Shown piece after piece: positions 9,346-18,152 of a stretch of DNA of 64,000 nucleotides. The notes under the pieces were generated by a model that did no database searches, was not told the origin of the DNA, and saw nothing but the letters and a program-made list of their open reading frames with translations. The position numbers were made by a program, and so were the translations under genes. Positions within the stretch are counted from its first letter, which is position 1. The number at the start of each line of letters is the position of its first letter. Origin of the DNA: Oligoflexus sp. (GTDB lineage Bacteria > Bdellovibrionota_B > Oligoflexia > Oligoflexales > Oligoflexaceae); the NCBI RefSeq assembly GCF_035712445.1, contig NZ_DASTAT010000064.1:1-64000 (forward strand). Reading direction: 5' to 3'.

Positions 9346-10626
9346 ATGCGGATACTGATGTTTGGATGGGAGTTTCCGCCGTTTATCAGTGGGGGGTTGG
9401 GCACGGCTTGCTACGGCATGACCCGCCACCTGGCCGAAAGCGGTGAAGAGGTGCTGTTCGTCCTGCCCAAAGCCATGGACGGCATGCCACGCGATGGTTA
9501 TCAGGTGATGTCCGCGGAAGAGGTCTGGAAGAAGCGCGAACAGGGCGACTTTCCCCTGCCCGAGCAGGTGACGGTCCTGACCGTCGAGACCGCGCTTTAT
9601 CCTTACATCGAGAACAGGGAATACGCGCGCATGATCCGCCGCTTCGAAGGCGCGATCCCGCACGAAGGCAAGCCGGCTTCCAGCATCATGAGCATGTCGG
9701 GGCACTATTCGCACAACCTTTTCGAAGAGGTGCAGCGTTTTGCCGAAGTCGGCTGGCATCTGGCCGAGCAGTCGGAATTCGATGTGATCCATGCGCATGA
9801 TTGGATGACCTTTCCCGCTGCGATTGCCGCAAAAAAACGGTCCGGCAAGCCCATGATTGCTCATATTCACGCCACCGAATACGACCGTACGGGTGATCAT
9901 CCCAATCAAAGGATCACGCAACTCGAAAAACTTGGCATGGAGCATGCGGATCGCGTGGTGGCCGTCAGCCATCGCACCAAGCAGACTCTGGTGGATCGCT
10001 ATCATGTCGATGAGGCGAAGATTGATGTCGTTCACAATGCAGTCAGCCACGATAAGCTGGTTGATCCTTTGACCATCAAGAAAAGCTTCAAGGAAAAGCT
10101 GATCATCTTCGTCGGTCGCGTGACCCTGCAGAAGGGTCCTGAATACTTCCTGCGCGCGGCGGCCAAAGTTTTGGAAACCCATCCCAACTATCGTTTCGTC
10201 ATGTGCGGCGCCGGCGATATGCTGCCGCGCATGATCGAGGAAGCAGCCTCCCTTCGCATTCAAAACCGCTTCCATTTCACAGGTTTTCTGCGGGGCGCCG
10301 CTGTCGATAGACTCTATTCCATGGCCGATCTTTTTGTCATGACCTCGGTTTCGGAGCCCTTTGGTTTGACCCCTTTCGAGGCCATGCGCTATGATGTGCC
10401 GGTGATCGTCTCCCGCCAGGCGGGGGCCTCCGAGCTTATTCCGAAATCCATGCATGTCGATTTCTGGGATCGCGACAAGCTGGCGAAAATGATGATTGAA
10501 TTCTGTGAGAACAGTCAGCTTCATAAGGATCTGCTGGAGCATCAGAAGAAAACCCTTTCGAAGATGTCCTGGCGGACGGTGGCCGAACAATTGAAATCCA
10601 TCTATCGAAAGGTGATCCATGTATGA
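9346..10626 (+). CDS. GT4 glycosyltransferase, glycogen synthase-like
   Basis: 426-residue GT-B glycosyltransferase. The N-terminus has the FPPFISGGLGTACYGM loop that resembles the nucleotide-sugar-binding glycine loop of starch/glycogen synthases. The C-terminal domain has a sugar-nucleotide motif (SVSEPFGLTPFEAM) and the family's FVGRVTLQKGPEYFL start of the second Rossmann fold. HIHATEYDR fits the GT4 acceptor side. Because it is translationally coupled to a GH57 gene and lies after glycogen phosphorylase and debranching genes, I infer that it makes or extends an alpha-1,4-glucan. No GT5 glgA or glgC is seen in the window. GGAG sits directly upstream of the ATG. The donor sugar is not determinable here. 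Confidence 0.85.
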   Translation: MRILMFGWEFPPFISGGLGTACYGMTRHLAESGEEVLFVLPKAMDGMPRDGYQVMSAEEVWKKREQGDFPLPEQVTVLTVETALYPYIENREYARMIRRFEGAIPHEGKPASSIMSMSGHYSHNLFEEVQRFAEVGWHLAEQSEFDVIHAHDWMTFPAAIAAKKRSGKPMIAHIHATEYDRTGDHPNQRITQLEKLGMEHADRVVAVSHRTKQTLVDRYHVDEAKIDVVHNAVSHDKLVDPLTIKKSFKEKLIIFVGRVTLQKGPEYFLRAAAKVLETHPNYRFVMCGAGDMLPRMIEEAASLRIQNRFHFTGFLRGAAVDRLYSMADLFVMTSVSEPFGLTPFEAMRYDVPVIVSRQAGASELIPKSMHVDFWDRDKLAKMMIEFCENSQLHKDLLEHQKKTLSKMSWRTVAEQLKSIYRKVIHV

Positions 10627-11882
10627 CCAGCGTATGCTTTTACTTTCAGGTTCATCAGCCCTTTCGTCTGCGCAAGGATTATGATTTCTTCCGTATCGGC
10701 ACCGATTCTCATTACGAGGATGATGAGGCCAATGCTGGCATCCTGAACAAGGTCGCCGATAAGTGCTACCGTCCGATGAATCAGCTTCTTTTGGAGGAAA
10801 TTCATCGGTGGAAGGGCAAGTTCCGCGTGGCCTTTTCCATCAGCGGCGTCTGCCTGGAACAGATGGAACGGTGGACCCCGGATGTGATCGAATCGTTTCA
10901 GCGTTTGGTGGACACGGGCTGCGTCGAGATCCTGAGCGAGACCTATTATCACTCCCTTGCCAGTCTCTTCTCGCCTGATGAATTCATCGAACAGATTGCT
11001 CTGCACCGCGCGAAGGTATTGGAACTCTTCCATTACGACCCCGTGGTCTTCCGCAATACGGAGCTGATCTTCCAGGATCGGATCGCGACGGTTATCGAAG
11101 AGCTGGGTTATCGCGGTATGATTGCCGAGGGCGCGGATCGCATTCTGGCTTGGCGTTCCCCTAATTATCTCTATCAGCCGGCTCCCTGTCGCCGCATGGC
11201 TCTGCTTTTGAAGAATTATCGCCTATCGGACGATATCGCCTTCCGCTTCTCCAACCGCGGCTGGGAATCCTGGCCCCTCCGCTCCGAAACCTTTGCCAGC
11301 TGGGTGCATCAGGTCGCCGGCAATGGTGAAGTCATCAACCTGTTCATGGACTACGAAACCTTTGGCGAGCATCAGTGGGTGGACACCGGCATCTTCGACT
11401 TCATGCGAGCCTTGCCGGGGGATGTCCTCGCTCATCCTGATTTCTCGTTCGCAACGCCGCGCGAAGTCATCGAACGCTATCAGCCCATCGGCAAGCTGTC
11501 CTTCCCCGATCCTGTCTCCTGGGCCGATGTGGATCGTGATCTGACCGCGTGGCTCGGCAATTCGATTCAGGATTCCTCGGCGGAACGCATCTATCGACTG
11601 GAAGGCCTTGTGAAATCGCTGGGCGATCCCGAGCTGCTTCACACCTGGCGCAAGCTGCAGACCTCCGATCACTTTTATTACATGTGCACCAAATGGTTTG
11701 CCGATGGGGACGTGCATAAATATTTCAGTCCCTATGAATCCCCTTATGATGCGCATGTGATCTATAACAATGTCGTCAGCGACTTTGAAGAAACACTGCT
11801 CCGCATCTGGAATGCGCGTGATAAGGAAATCGACCCCGGATCCCGCCGCAGTCCCTTGCTTGATATGGCATTTGTGGACTGA
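10623..11882 (+). CDS. GH57 glycoside hydrolase (alpha-amylase/branching type)
   Basis: 419-residue GH57 protein. The conserved family regions are visible: HQPFR near the N-terminus (residues about 9-13), GVCLEQ, the nucleophile region FRNTELIF and the acid region MDYETFGEHQ. GH57 includes alpha-amylases, 4-alpha-glucanotransferases and glycogen branching enzymes; length and motifs alone do not settle which. The start overlaps the stop of the GT4 gene by four bases (ATGA), so translation is probably coupled and the two products used together. A GT4 synthase plus a GH57 enzyme would be an alternative to the usual GlgA/GlgB pair, and none of glgA, glgB or glgC is in this window. No signal peptide. 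The convergent kinase gene begins its stop codon only three bases downstream. Confidence 0.92.
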   Translation: MTSVCFYFQVHQPFRLRKDYDFFRIGTDSHYEDDEANAGILNKVADKCYRPMNQLLLEEIHRWKGKFRVAFSISGVCLEQMERWTPDVIESFQRLVDTGCVEILSETYYHSLASLFSPDEFIEQIALHRAKVLELFHYDPVVFRNTELIFQDRIATVIEELGYRGMIAEGADRILAWRSPNYLYQPAPCRRMALLLKNYRLSDDIAFRFSNRGWESWPLRSETFASWVHQVAGNGEVINLFMDYETFGEHQWVDTGIFDFMRALPGDVLAHPDFSFATPREVIERYQPIGKLSFPDPVSWADVDRDLTAWLGNSIQDSSAERIYRLEGLVKSLGDPELLHTWRKLQTSDHFYYMCTKWFADGDVHKYFSPYESPYDAHVIYNNVVSDFEETLLRIWNARDKEIDPGSRRSPLLDMAFVD

Positions 11883-11885
11883 CGT

Positions 11886-14765
11886 TCAGGCGACCTGCTC
11901 ATCCATGCCGCTCGCCATGGATGGGTGAATCGTCATACTCATGCGGAACCGGAAGCGCACGAACACCTGATCACCCCGAATCTGGTCGGGCAGCATGATT
12001 TCGATATTCCCTTGTTCTGTTTCCAGGAACCGCTTCACAGCGCTCATACCAATCCCACGGCCGGAAATTTGAGAAAGGCTTTGGGCGGTCGAGACGCCTT
12101 CATGAAACACTGTGTTCGCAATTTCAAGGGCGGGCGCGGAAGGCGTCAGCAGGCCGAGTGTGAGCGCTCTTTCTTTCAAGCGCGGCAGCGCCAGGCCTCG
12201 CCCATCATCCCAATATTCAATGACAAGCTGTTCTTCGACGCGCCAGGCCTTCACGAAAAGAGTCGCCTGCCGCGCCTTTCCCTGAGCCTCGCGTTCCGGG
12301 GCCTCTTCAATGCCATGGTCCAGGGAATTGCGGAGCAGATGCAGGAAACAGTTCTTCAGAACATTCTCCTGTCGATGATTGATAAGGATGTCGTCGACCT
12401 CAAGCTGAAGCCTCGGCGCTTCCTTTTGCAGATCCCGCGCAATCGTTGCCACCTGGCCCAGGATATCATCCAGAGCCGCTCGCAGGGAGACAAAAACAGC
12501 CTGAGCCAGCGTGTCCCGGCTCCGCTGAAGCGAGGGCTTAAGGTCAGCCGGCACCCCAGGCCGCTGCGCGAGATTCTGCAAGAGGGCATGGTGCTCCTCA
12601 AGGAAATCCCGATCCAAGGGCACTTTCGTCAAGCCACTGTCACGCCCAAGCACCTCGCGATTCACATGAAGGTAACGATCGAACATCGCCCTTACCCGGC
12701 GCAGATCCGCAGCCAAAGCCTGGGAGTCCGGGGTTTGAGCGATTCGAATCGCTTGCGCATAGCCTGATTCAGCGGCATGCAGCACAGCGGAGAGGGCTTT
12801 GAATTGCAGCGTCCGGGCCGCTCCCTTGATCGTGTGGATGTTGACGAAAACTATTTTCAAAGCTTCGCCGTCCACTCGATCCGCCTGGATCAAAAGCTCG
12901 CTTTCCCGCAGCAGCTGATCGCAGGAACTGAAGAACTGGACGCACTTCCGCACGCCCGCTTCCAGAAGCTGACGAATGATGCTGAGGTCCGTGTTTTTTT
13001 CTTCCAGTTCCCGCCTTGTCGTGATCTCAAGGGTGACATCGAGCATCGTCACGAGAATACGCAGCACCTCCTGCTGCGCATCGCATTCGATATTCCAGGT
13101 CAACTTCAAAATCTTGAGCTGCCCCTGGAAGCAATAGCCAACTTCGGATGGAAACTTATCACTGTTCAATTCAAAGGTGAGCGAATTCTCGCCCACGGAT
13201 CCGATGATCGCCTGCCAGACCTGGTCTTTATCATCGAACCCGAGCTCCAGATGATCAAGGAACAGAGTGCGAAAACTCGCCCCGGCGATCGCCTTCTGCT
13301 CCAGGACATCCGGAAGGTGAGCCGAATAATTCGCCTCCACCGCGCCGCCAGCGCCAATGGAAAGTACGCCCTGGGGAATGTATTCCAAAAGCGCCCTCAT
13401 TTCCGCAGTCCGCTGACTCACCTTTTGCTCCAGGCTTTGATTGAGCGCCTCGATCTCATGATTCTTGGCTGTCAGGGCCGCATTGAGCTGCTTCGCCGTA
13501 TCAAAGGCCTTCGCGAACATGCGTGAATTGTTTTTCGCAAGAACCACCGAAAGCACCATGCCGCCCCACATGGCCAGCCATGGCCAGCCATGATTCCCAA
13601 GGGAATTGATGAAGTCGCTGAGCGTGCCGGCAGCCATGAAGAGGACGCCAATCGAAAAATTGGTGATTTCCTTGTTCCTGGTTCGAAAGGAAATCCACAC
13701 CATGTAGGGAATGAAGAATATGAAGAATAGGATGGCATTCAAGACGTAGCAGTTCATCGTGAGGAAGGATGTATCAAGCCAGGGATTCGGAAATGGCATC
13801 AGGATGTTATTCACGGCGATGACGCAAAAATTCAGAGTGACCACGGCACGCAGGAAAGCCAGCCAGCGCGATGGGTATTTGAAGTGCAGATAGTGGATGG
13901 CCAAAGCCGTCACCAGGAGGGGCAGAGCCGTCCCGAACGCATGCACGACCTGAAGGCTGGCGCTGCTGGGTATGTAGTTCAAGACCACGGTCTGGGTCAG
14001 AACCTCACGAAAGAACGTCAAACCATTGATGAAGGCCAGGATCAAGGACTCCTCGTCCTCGCGATGGCGGGATTTATAGATCAGAAGGCTGTAGACGAAC
14101 AGGCAGGCGAAGACCCCCATGGGAATCTTCAAAAACAGCTCGTGAAACTGAAATCTCTGCCGGATCTTATGCGCGCTCCCGAATTGGAAGGGGCCGACCA
14201 GGCCGGCGTTGCTCACCCATTCCTGACCTTTGCGTACGGGCGCCTGCTCATAGGAATAAACCAGATAGGAAACTCCAGCCGGCAAAAGCACGACAAAGGT
14301 CGGATGCGGGATCTGTAACCGTCCTCTTCCATCCGCAGGAATGAGTTCCGAAGGCGGACGATACACAGTTCGTGGTCCGTCGGCGGTCACAAGCGTAAGC
14401 TCGCCTTGAGCCACGAGGCCACCCAGCATCACACTGAAACTCATGGGCTGCTCAGCCCCAAGAGCCAGAATAAAATGGCCACGCTCCGGCAGATCGGAAA
14501 ACATAGTGTAAAAGAAATCACCCGTCAGCGGATTGCGCAGCGGCAGCTCGCGAAAACGTGCGGCGTCCATGCTCGTCACCGGCTGCTCGGTAAAACGCCA
14601 CGCGCCCTGAAGGACCTGAACCTCGTCCGGCGGCAACTCCAGTTTGAGTTCGCCCTGCTCCACTTGAACGGTCCGATGCAGCACCAACCCACTGGCCGCC
14701 ACGACCGGAGCCTGAAAAAGTGCGGACAGGATCAGAAGCCCTCGACCAAGGATCTGCATTGGCAT
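11886..14765 (-). CDS. 7TMR-DISM membrane sensor with HPt and CheA-type ATPase
   Basis: 959-residue sensor. Order: signal peptide (1-24), beta-rich periplasmic domain (about 25-212), seven membrane helices (about 213-412), coiled coil (about 422-460), PAS-like domain (to about 580), an HPt helix bundle with HTIKGAARTL (His about 644), and a histidine-kinase ATPase with CheA-like boxes HLLRNSLDHGIEE, DDGRGL and SGRGIGM. No HisKA dimerisation domain, receiver or CheW domain is seen. In CheA the ATPase phosphorylates the HPt histidine; I infer the same here, with an unlinked receiver downstream. The GFSTK box of the two paralogues reads EGVSTA here. Start: ATG at 14765 or 14759, both beside GGAG; a longer frame to 14819 would bury the signal peptide. 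Divergent from the sugar-binding protein gene. Confidence 0.9.
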   Translation of the reverse strand: MPMQILGRGLLILSALFQAPVVAASGLVLHRTVQVEQGELKLELPPDEVQVLQGAWRFTEQPVTSMDAARFRELPLRNPLTGDFFYTMFSDLPERGHFILALGAEQPMSFSVMLGGLVAQGELTLVTADGPRTVYRPPSELIPADGRGRLQIPHPTFVVLLPAGVSYLVYSYEQAPVRKGQEWVSNAGLVGPFQFGSAHKIRQRFQFHELFLKIPMGVFACLFVYSLLIYKSRHREDEESLILAFINGLTFFREVLTQTVVLNYIPSSASLQVVHAFGTALPLLVTALAIHYLHFKYPSRWLAFLRAVVTLNFCVIAVNNILMPFPNPWLDTSFLTMNCYVLNAILFFIFFIPYMVWISFRTRNKEITNFSIGVLFMAAGTLSDFINSLGNHGWPWLAMWGGMVLSVVLAKNNSRMFAKAFDTAKQLNAALTAKNHEIEALNQSLEQKVSQRTAEMRALLEYIPQGVLSIGAGGAVEANYSAHLPDVLEQKAIAGASFRTLFLDHLELGFDDKDQVWQAIIGSVGENSLTFELNSDKFPSEVGYCFQGQLKILKLTWNIECDAQQEVLRILVTMLDVTLEITTRRELEEKNTDLSIIRQLLEAGVRKCVQFFSSCDQLLRESELLIQADRVDGEALKIVFVNIHTIKGAARTLQFKALSAVLHAAESGYAQAIRIAQTPDSQALAADLRRVRAMFDRYLHVNREVLGRDSGLTKVPLDRDFLEEHHALLQNLAQRPGVPADLKPSLQRSRDTLAQAVFVSLRAALDDILGQVATIARDLQKEAPRLQLEVDDILINHRQENVLKNCFLHLLRNSLDHGIEEAPEREAQGKARQATLFVKAWRVEEQLVIEYWDDGRGLALPRLKERALTLGLLTPSAPALEIANTVFHEGVSTAQSLSQISGRGIGMSAVKRFLETEQGNIEIMLPDQIRGDQVFVRFRFRMSMTIHPSMASGMDEQVA

Positions 14766-14878
14766 AATCTCCACTTTTTCACTGCCACTAGAATAACCTG
14801 GAACAGGGGAAAACCGCAAAAGCCGCCTGCCTCTCTGAGCACCAGCATGATAAGATTATCAGGGAAAAGGAGCCCCTC

Positions 14879-16111
14879 ATGCCCAAACAAAACCTGATCG
14901 CAGCCTTCTTGCTTTCCTTGTCACTCAGTTCGAATGCAGCCCGCGCCACGGATCTTGAGGTCCTGCATTGGTGGACCTCCGGCAGCGAAGCCGAGGCCTT
15001 GGGCGAGCTTAAGAAAATGCTCAAAAACAAGACAGATTATCAATGGAAGGATTTCTCTGTCGTCGGGGGCGGGGGGCAGAATGCGCTCAAGGTTTTGAAG
15101 TCCCGCGTGCTTGCCGGCAAGATGCCTGCCGCCGTACAGCTCAAAGGCCCTGCGATCCAGGAGTGGGGCAAATATTTGACCCGAATGGATTCCATAGCCA
15201 ACGAGGAAAAGTGGACTTCGATGATACCGGCCTCGGTCGCAGGAGGCATGCAGGTCGAAGGCCACTGGACCGCCGTTCCTGTGAACGTTCACCGCGTGAA
15301 CTGGGTCTGGATGCACGCCGGCCTTTTCAAAAAACTCGGTGCGACCATGCCGCAGTCCATTGATGAACTCTTTGCTCTGGCCGAACGCGCCCAGAAAGAA
15401 GGCATTCGGCCCTTCGCCCATGGTGGTGAGCCCTGGCAGGACATGACGGCCTTCGAGGAAATCCTTTTGGCCTCGCAAGGCCCGGAATTTTTCCAGCAGT
15501 TTGCGCAGCTGAAGCCTGAGGCTCTGCAGAGCGACAAACTCAAGCATACCTTTGATTGGATGCGCCGCTACAGCGATCTGCTTCCCAAAAATCGCAAGGG
15601 CATGAGCTGGGATAAGGCCAGCAAAGAGGTCATCGAGGGCAAAGCCCTCATGCAGTTCATGGGCGATTGGGCCAAGGGTGAAATCACGATGGCCGGCAAG
15701 ACCCCAGGCGTAGACGTCCTCTGCCTCGCTATGCCTGGAAGCGGCCAAGCCTTTATCTATAATGTCGACAGCTTCGCCTTCTTCGATACGCAATCCGATG
15801 TGACCAAAAAAGGCCAACTGAAGCTGGCCAGCCTTATCCTCAGCCGCGAATTCCAGGAGCCCTTCAATAAAAAGAAGGGTTCGATTCCGGCCCGTGTGGA
15901 TCTCGATATGAAAGGTTTTGACAGCTGCGCGCAGGCGTCCATGGAAACCTTCCGCAAAGGCACGCTGCTGCCGAGTATCGCCCACCACATGGCGCTGCCC
16001 TCCAAACAGGTCACAGCCATCCAGGATCTCGTTTCGGAGCATCTGAACAGTCGCATGACGAGCGAGGAAGCGATGCGGAAACTCAAAGCGGCCATCAACG
16101 CGAGTCGCTAG
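14879..16111 (+). CDS. Orphan ABC-type sugar-binding protein (glucose-type)
   Basis: 410-residue extracellular solute-binding protein of the family-1 carbohydrate type. A signal peptide (residues 1 to about 23) precedes DLEVLHWWTSG, GGGGQNALKVL, AVQLKGPAIQEWG and TAVPVNVHRVNWVW, a pattern close to the glucose/mannose-binding proteins of Pseudomonas and Thermus. There is no lipobox, so it should be free in the periplasm. No permease or ATPase gene lies nearby. It is instead flanked by 7TMR-DISM sensor genes on both sides, divergent from one and convergent with the other. I infer that it may present a sugar to these sensors rather than feed a transporter; recruitment by a distant permease is the alternative. 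The start has AGGAG about seven bases upstream. Confidence 0.92.
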   Translation: MPKQNLIAAFLLSLSLSSNAARATDLEVLHWWTSGSEAEALGELKKMLKNKTDYQWKDFSVVGGGGQNALKVLKSRVLAGKMPAAVQLKGPAIQEWGKYLTRMDSIANEEKWTSMIPASVAGGMQVEGHWTAVPVNVHRVNWVWMHAGLFKKLGATMPQSIDELFALAERAQKEGIRPFAHGGEPWQDMTAFEEILLASQGPEFFQQFAQLKPEALQSDKLKHTFDWMRRYSDLLPKNRKGMSWDKASKEVIEGKALMQFMGDWAKGEITMAGKTPGVDVLCLAMPGSGQAFIYNVDSFAFFDTQSDVTKKGQLKLASLILSREFQEPFNKKKGSIPARVDLDMKGFDSCAQASMETFRKGTLLPSIAHHMALPSKQVTAIQDLVSEHLNSRMTSEEAMRKLKAAINASR

Positions 16112-16124
16112 ATGAGCGCGAAAC

Positions 16125-18152
16125 TCACGAAGCCTGCAGCGAGGCGGAACGGTCCAGGAGTTCAAGACAGCGCTGATAATCAGCGGGGGACAGCTGGTCC
16201 CTCCAGATCGGATGCAGCAGGAAGGCTTTCAAATCGTACTGGGCCTCGCGGTTTTTGAAATAAGACTGAAACAGAAGATCAAGCGTCGTCCGATAGGACT
16301 GCAGCTCCAGCGAAGCGATCTCATCCTTGCCCAGGATGGCTGTCAAAAGACCAAGATGCTTCTTCTGCGCCAGCTCTCTGAGCTTTGCGATGTCCTCGTT
16401 CTTCCAAACCTCGCCCAGCATCCCGGCATCCGCAGCGTTCAGGCTCATCAGCTCCGTAAGCGCCCCGAGTTCAGTTTCGAGGCGCAGGCTTTCCCTTTGA
16501 ATTCTGGTCAATGACGTCACATCAAAGAGGAAGAGGTAGGCCCCCAGTATATCCTCCTGACTGCGGATGGGTATCCAGGCCAGCCGCAACTCAACCGCCG
16601 GCCGCCCCGCGTCTTCGAAAGTCCAGGTGTATTGATCGCCAGTCAAAGCGTGAAAGTCCGCTGCCTTGGAGGACAGGATCTGCACGCAGGCGGCTTCGAG
16701 TTCGCTGGCGCTCTTATAAGGAAGCCTGGATCCGAGCCTGGAAAGAAAGACCAGAAAGCTGTTCCAATCACTGACGCTGATTCCCAGCGTCGCGGTCAGG
16801 AACCGCGAATAGGATCCGTTCACCTTCCAAAGGCCACTGGCATCCTTGCTGATCAAAATGATGCCGGTTGGCAGCGATTCGATCAGAAGCCTCAGGCTCA
16901 TGGTGCGTTCCTCAATCCGACGATCAAAGAGCGCGATGTCCTCGGTGAGCTTCTCCGTCTTCTCCTTGATATCAAGCTCCTGGACCTCGGCGTGGGTGAA
17001 GGCTTCCGAAATGCGCTTCGAAAACAGAACCGAAGCAATGATGCTGCTGAGCAAAAAACCCATCGGGTGCATGCCGGGAATCAACTCGATGTTCACGCGT
17101 GTATTCAGGACTTCCAAAAACGTGGACGACGTGATGGTGGTAGCGGCGATGGCAAATAGCACGGTAGCTGACCGTTTGCTTCTCAGACCGCTGCGAACGG
17201 TCAGAATGAATGACACGATCGTCATCATAATAATGATATAGGTAATCAGCATGAGAGGCAGGAACAGGGCGCTCTTGGCGAGGACCAGGAGAGCGAGGGA
17301 GAAGCAGGCCAGCCCCCAGGACCACCTTTCGATCCGGGCCGGTGCATCCAAGGGGAAAATGGCTCGTGACATACTGATGGTCGAGGGTATCAGGAGATTG
17401 ACGATAAAGATTTCAAGACGCCAGTAATATTCTTCAGAAATGCCCAGGTAGTAATGGAGCTGCCCCTGTCCCGTGAGAAGAATTCTGAGACAAAGGCAGA
17501 AGGACATGGTCGCGATCATGAAGCCAGCATTGTAGCGCCGGCGCAGAAAAGAAAAGGCGACATGATAGATGAAGCAGAAGGCCAGACCGGAAAAGGCAAA
17601 GAAGTCCAAAGCCCGGGATCGCTGTTCAATCTGGGGTCCTTCCAGCTCGGTGCGCACCTTGAACGTCCCGCGGAAGCCGCACATGGGGCTTTCTCCACAG
17701 GTCAACGCGAATTCCACCTTCAGTAAAGGGCTGCGCACATGATACAGAAAGTCGATGCGCTCCGGTTCATGACCGGACTGACTCCAGATCGGCTCATAAT
17801 TAATCCAGAGTCGTCCCTGACCGAAAACGCGAATCAAACTGATATGCACCAGCTGCCCCACCAGGGCTTCGGGCAGCTGCATATTCCAGCAGTAGTAACC
17901 TTCGTGCTCCTTGATTTTATCGCCGAGCAGGAGCTTATATTTCAGCAGGGGAAATTTTCTGAGCTTCGCATTGTCCGTATGTTCAGCTTCACTGCACGGC
18001 ACGTTCTGCCAATAGACGTCACCGCGAACATAGACGCCGGCCGCATGAGCCCCCTGCCCTTCCCAGGTGAAGGTCGGTATATCCTGAGGCGCCGCCAGCA
18101 GCGTGAGACTGAAGAAGAAAGGGATCAGCGCCAGAACTTTGAGAAGAGTCAT
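16125..18152 (-). CDS. 7TMR-DISM membrane protein with PAS, no kinase domain
   Basis: 675-residue paralogue of the neighbouring sensors. A signal peptide (about 1-21), a beta-rich periplasmic domain with four or more cysteines, seven hydrophobic helices (about 180-385), a coiled coil and a PAS-like domain are present. The protein then ends in about 110 residues with no HTxKG phosphoryl-acceptor motif and no ATPase boxes. The segment LTELMSLN aligns by eye with FSELLSLD just before the HPt of the upstream gene, so the kinase output seems to be lost or never present. ATG at 18152 overlaps the upstream stop by four bases and has a very strong GGAGGAGG site. The tight coupling suggests a heteromeric partner, or a decoy sensor, of the 18149-20920 kinase. 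Confidence 0.85.
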   Translation of the reverse strand: MTLLKVLALIPFFFSLTLLAAPQDIPTFTWEGQGAHAAGVYVRGDVYWQNVPCSEAEHTDNAKLRKFPLLKYKLLLGDKIKEHEGYYCWNMQLPEALVGQLVHISLIRVFGQGRLWINYEPIWSQSGHEPERIDFLYHVRSPLLKVEFALTCGESPMCGFRGTFKVRTELEGPQIEQRSRALDFFAFSGLAFCFIYHVAFSFLRRRYNAGFMIATMSFCLCLRILLTGQGQLHYYLGISEEYYWRLEIFIVNLLIPSTISMSRAIFPLDAPARIERWSWGLACFSLALLVLAKSALFLPLMLITYIIIMMTIVSFILTVRSGLRSKRSATVLFAIAATTITSSTFLEVLNTRVNIELIPGMHPMGFLLSSIIASVLFSKRISEAFTHAEVQELDIKEKTEKLTEDIALFDRRIEERTMSLRLLIESLPTGIILISKDASGLWKVNGSYSRFLTATLGISVSDWNSFLVFLSRLGSRLPYKSASELEAACVQILSSKAADFHALTGDQYTWTFEDAGRPAVELRLAWIPIRSQEDILGAYLFLFDVTSLTRIQRESLRLETELGALTELMSLNAADAGMLGEVWKNEDIAKLRELAQKKHLGLLTAILGKDEIASLELQSYRTTLDLLFQSYFKNREAQYDLKAFLLHPIWRDQLSPADYQRCLELLDRSASLQAS

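Noticed and set aside
9253..10620. 455-codon open frame antisense to the GT4 gene
   Set aside because: It exactly mirrors a gene with clear GT4 motifs; similar mirrors occur opposite most genes here.
11886..14765. Annotation as chemotaxis CheA
   Set aside because: It has a signal peptide, 7TM DISM sensor and PAS, and lacks CheA dimerisation and CheW domains; no che genes are nearby.
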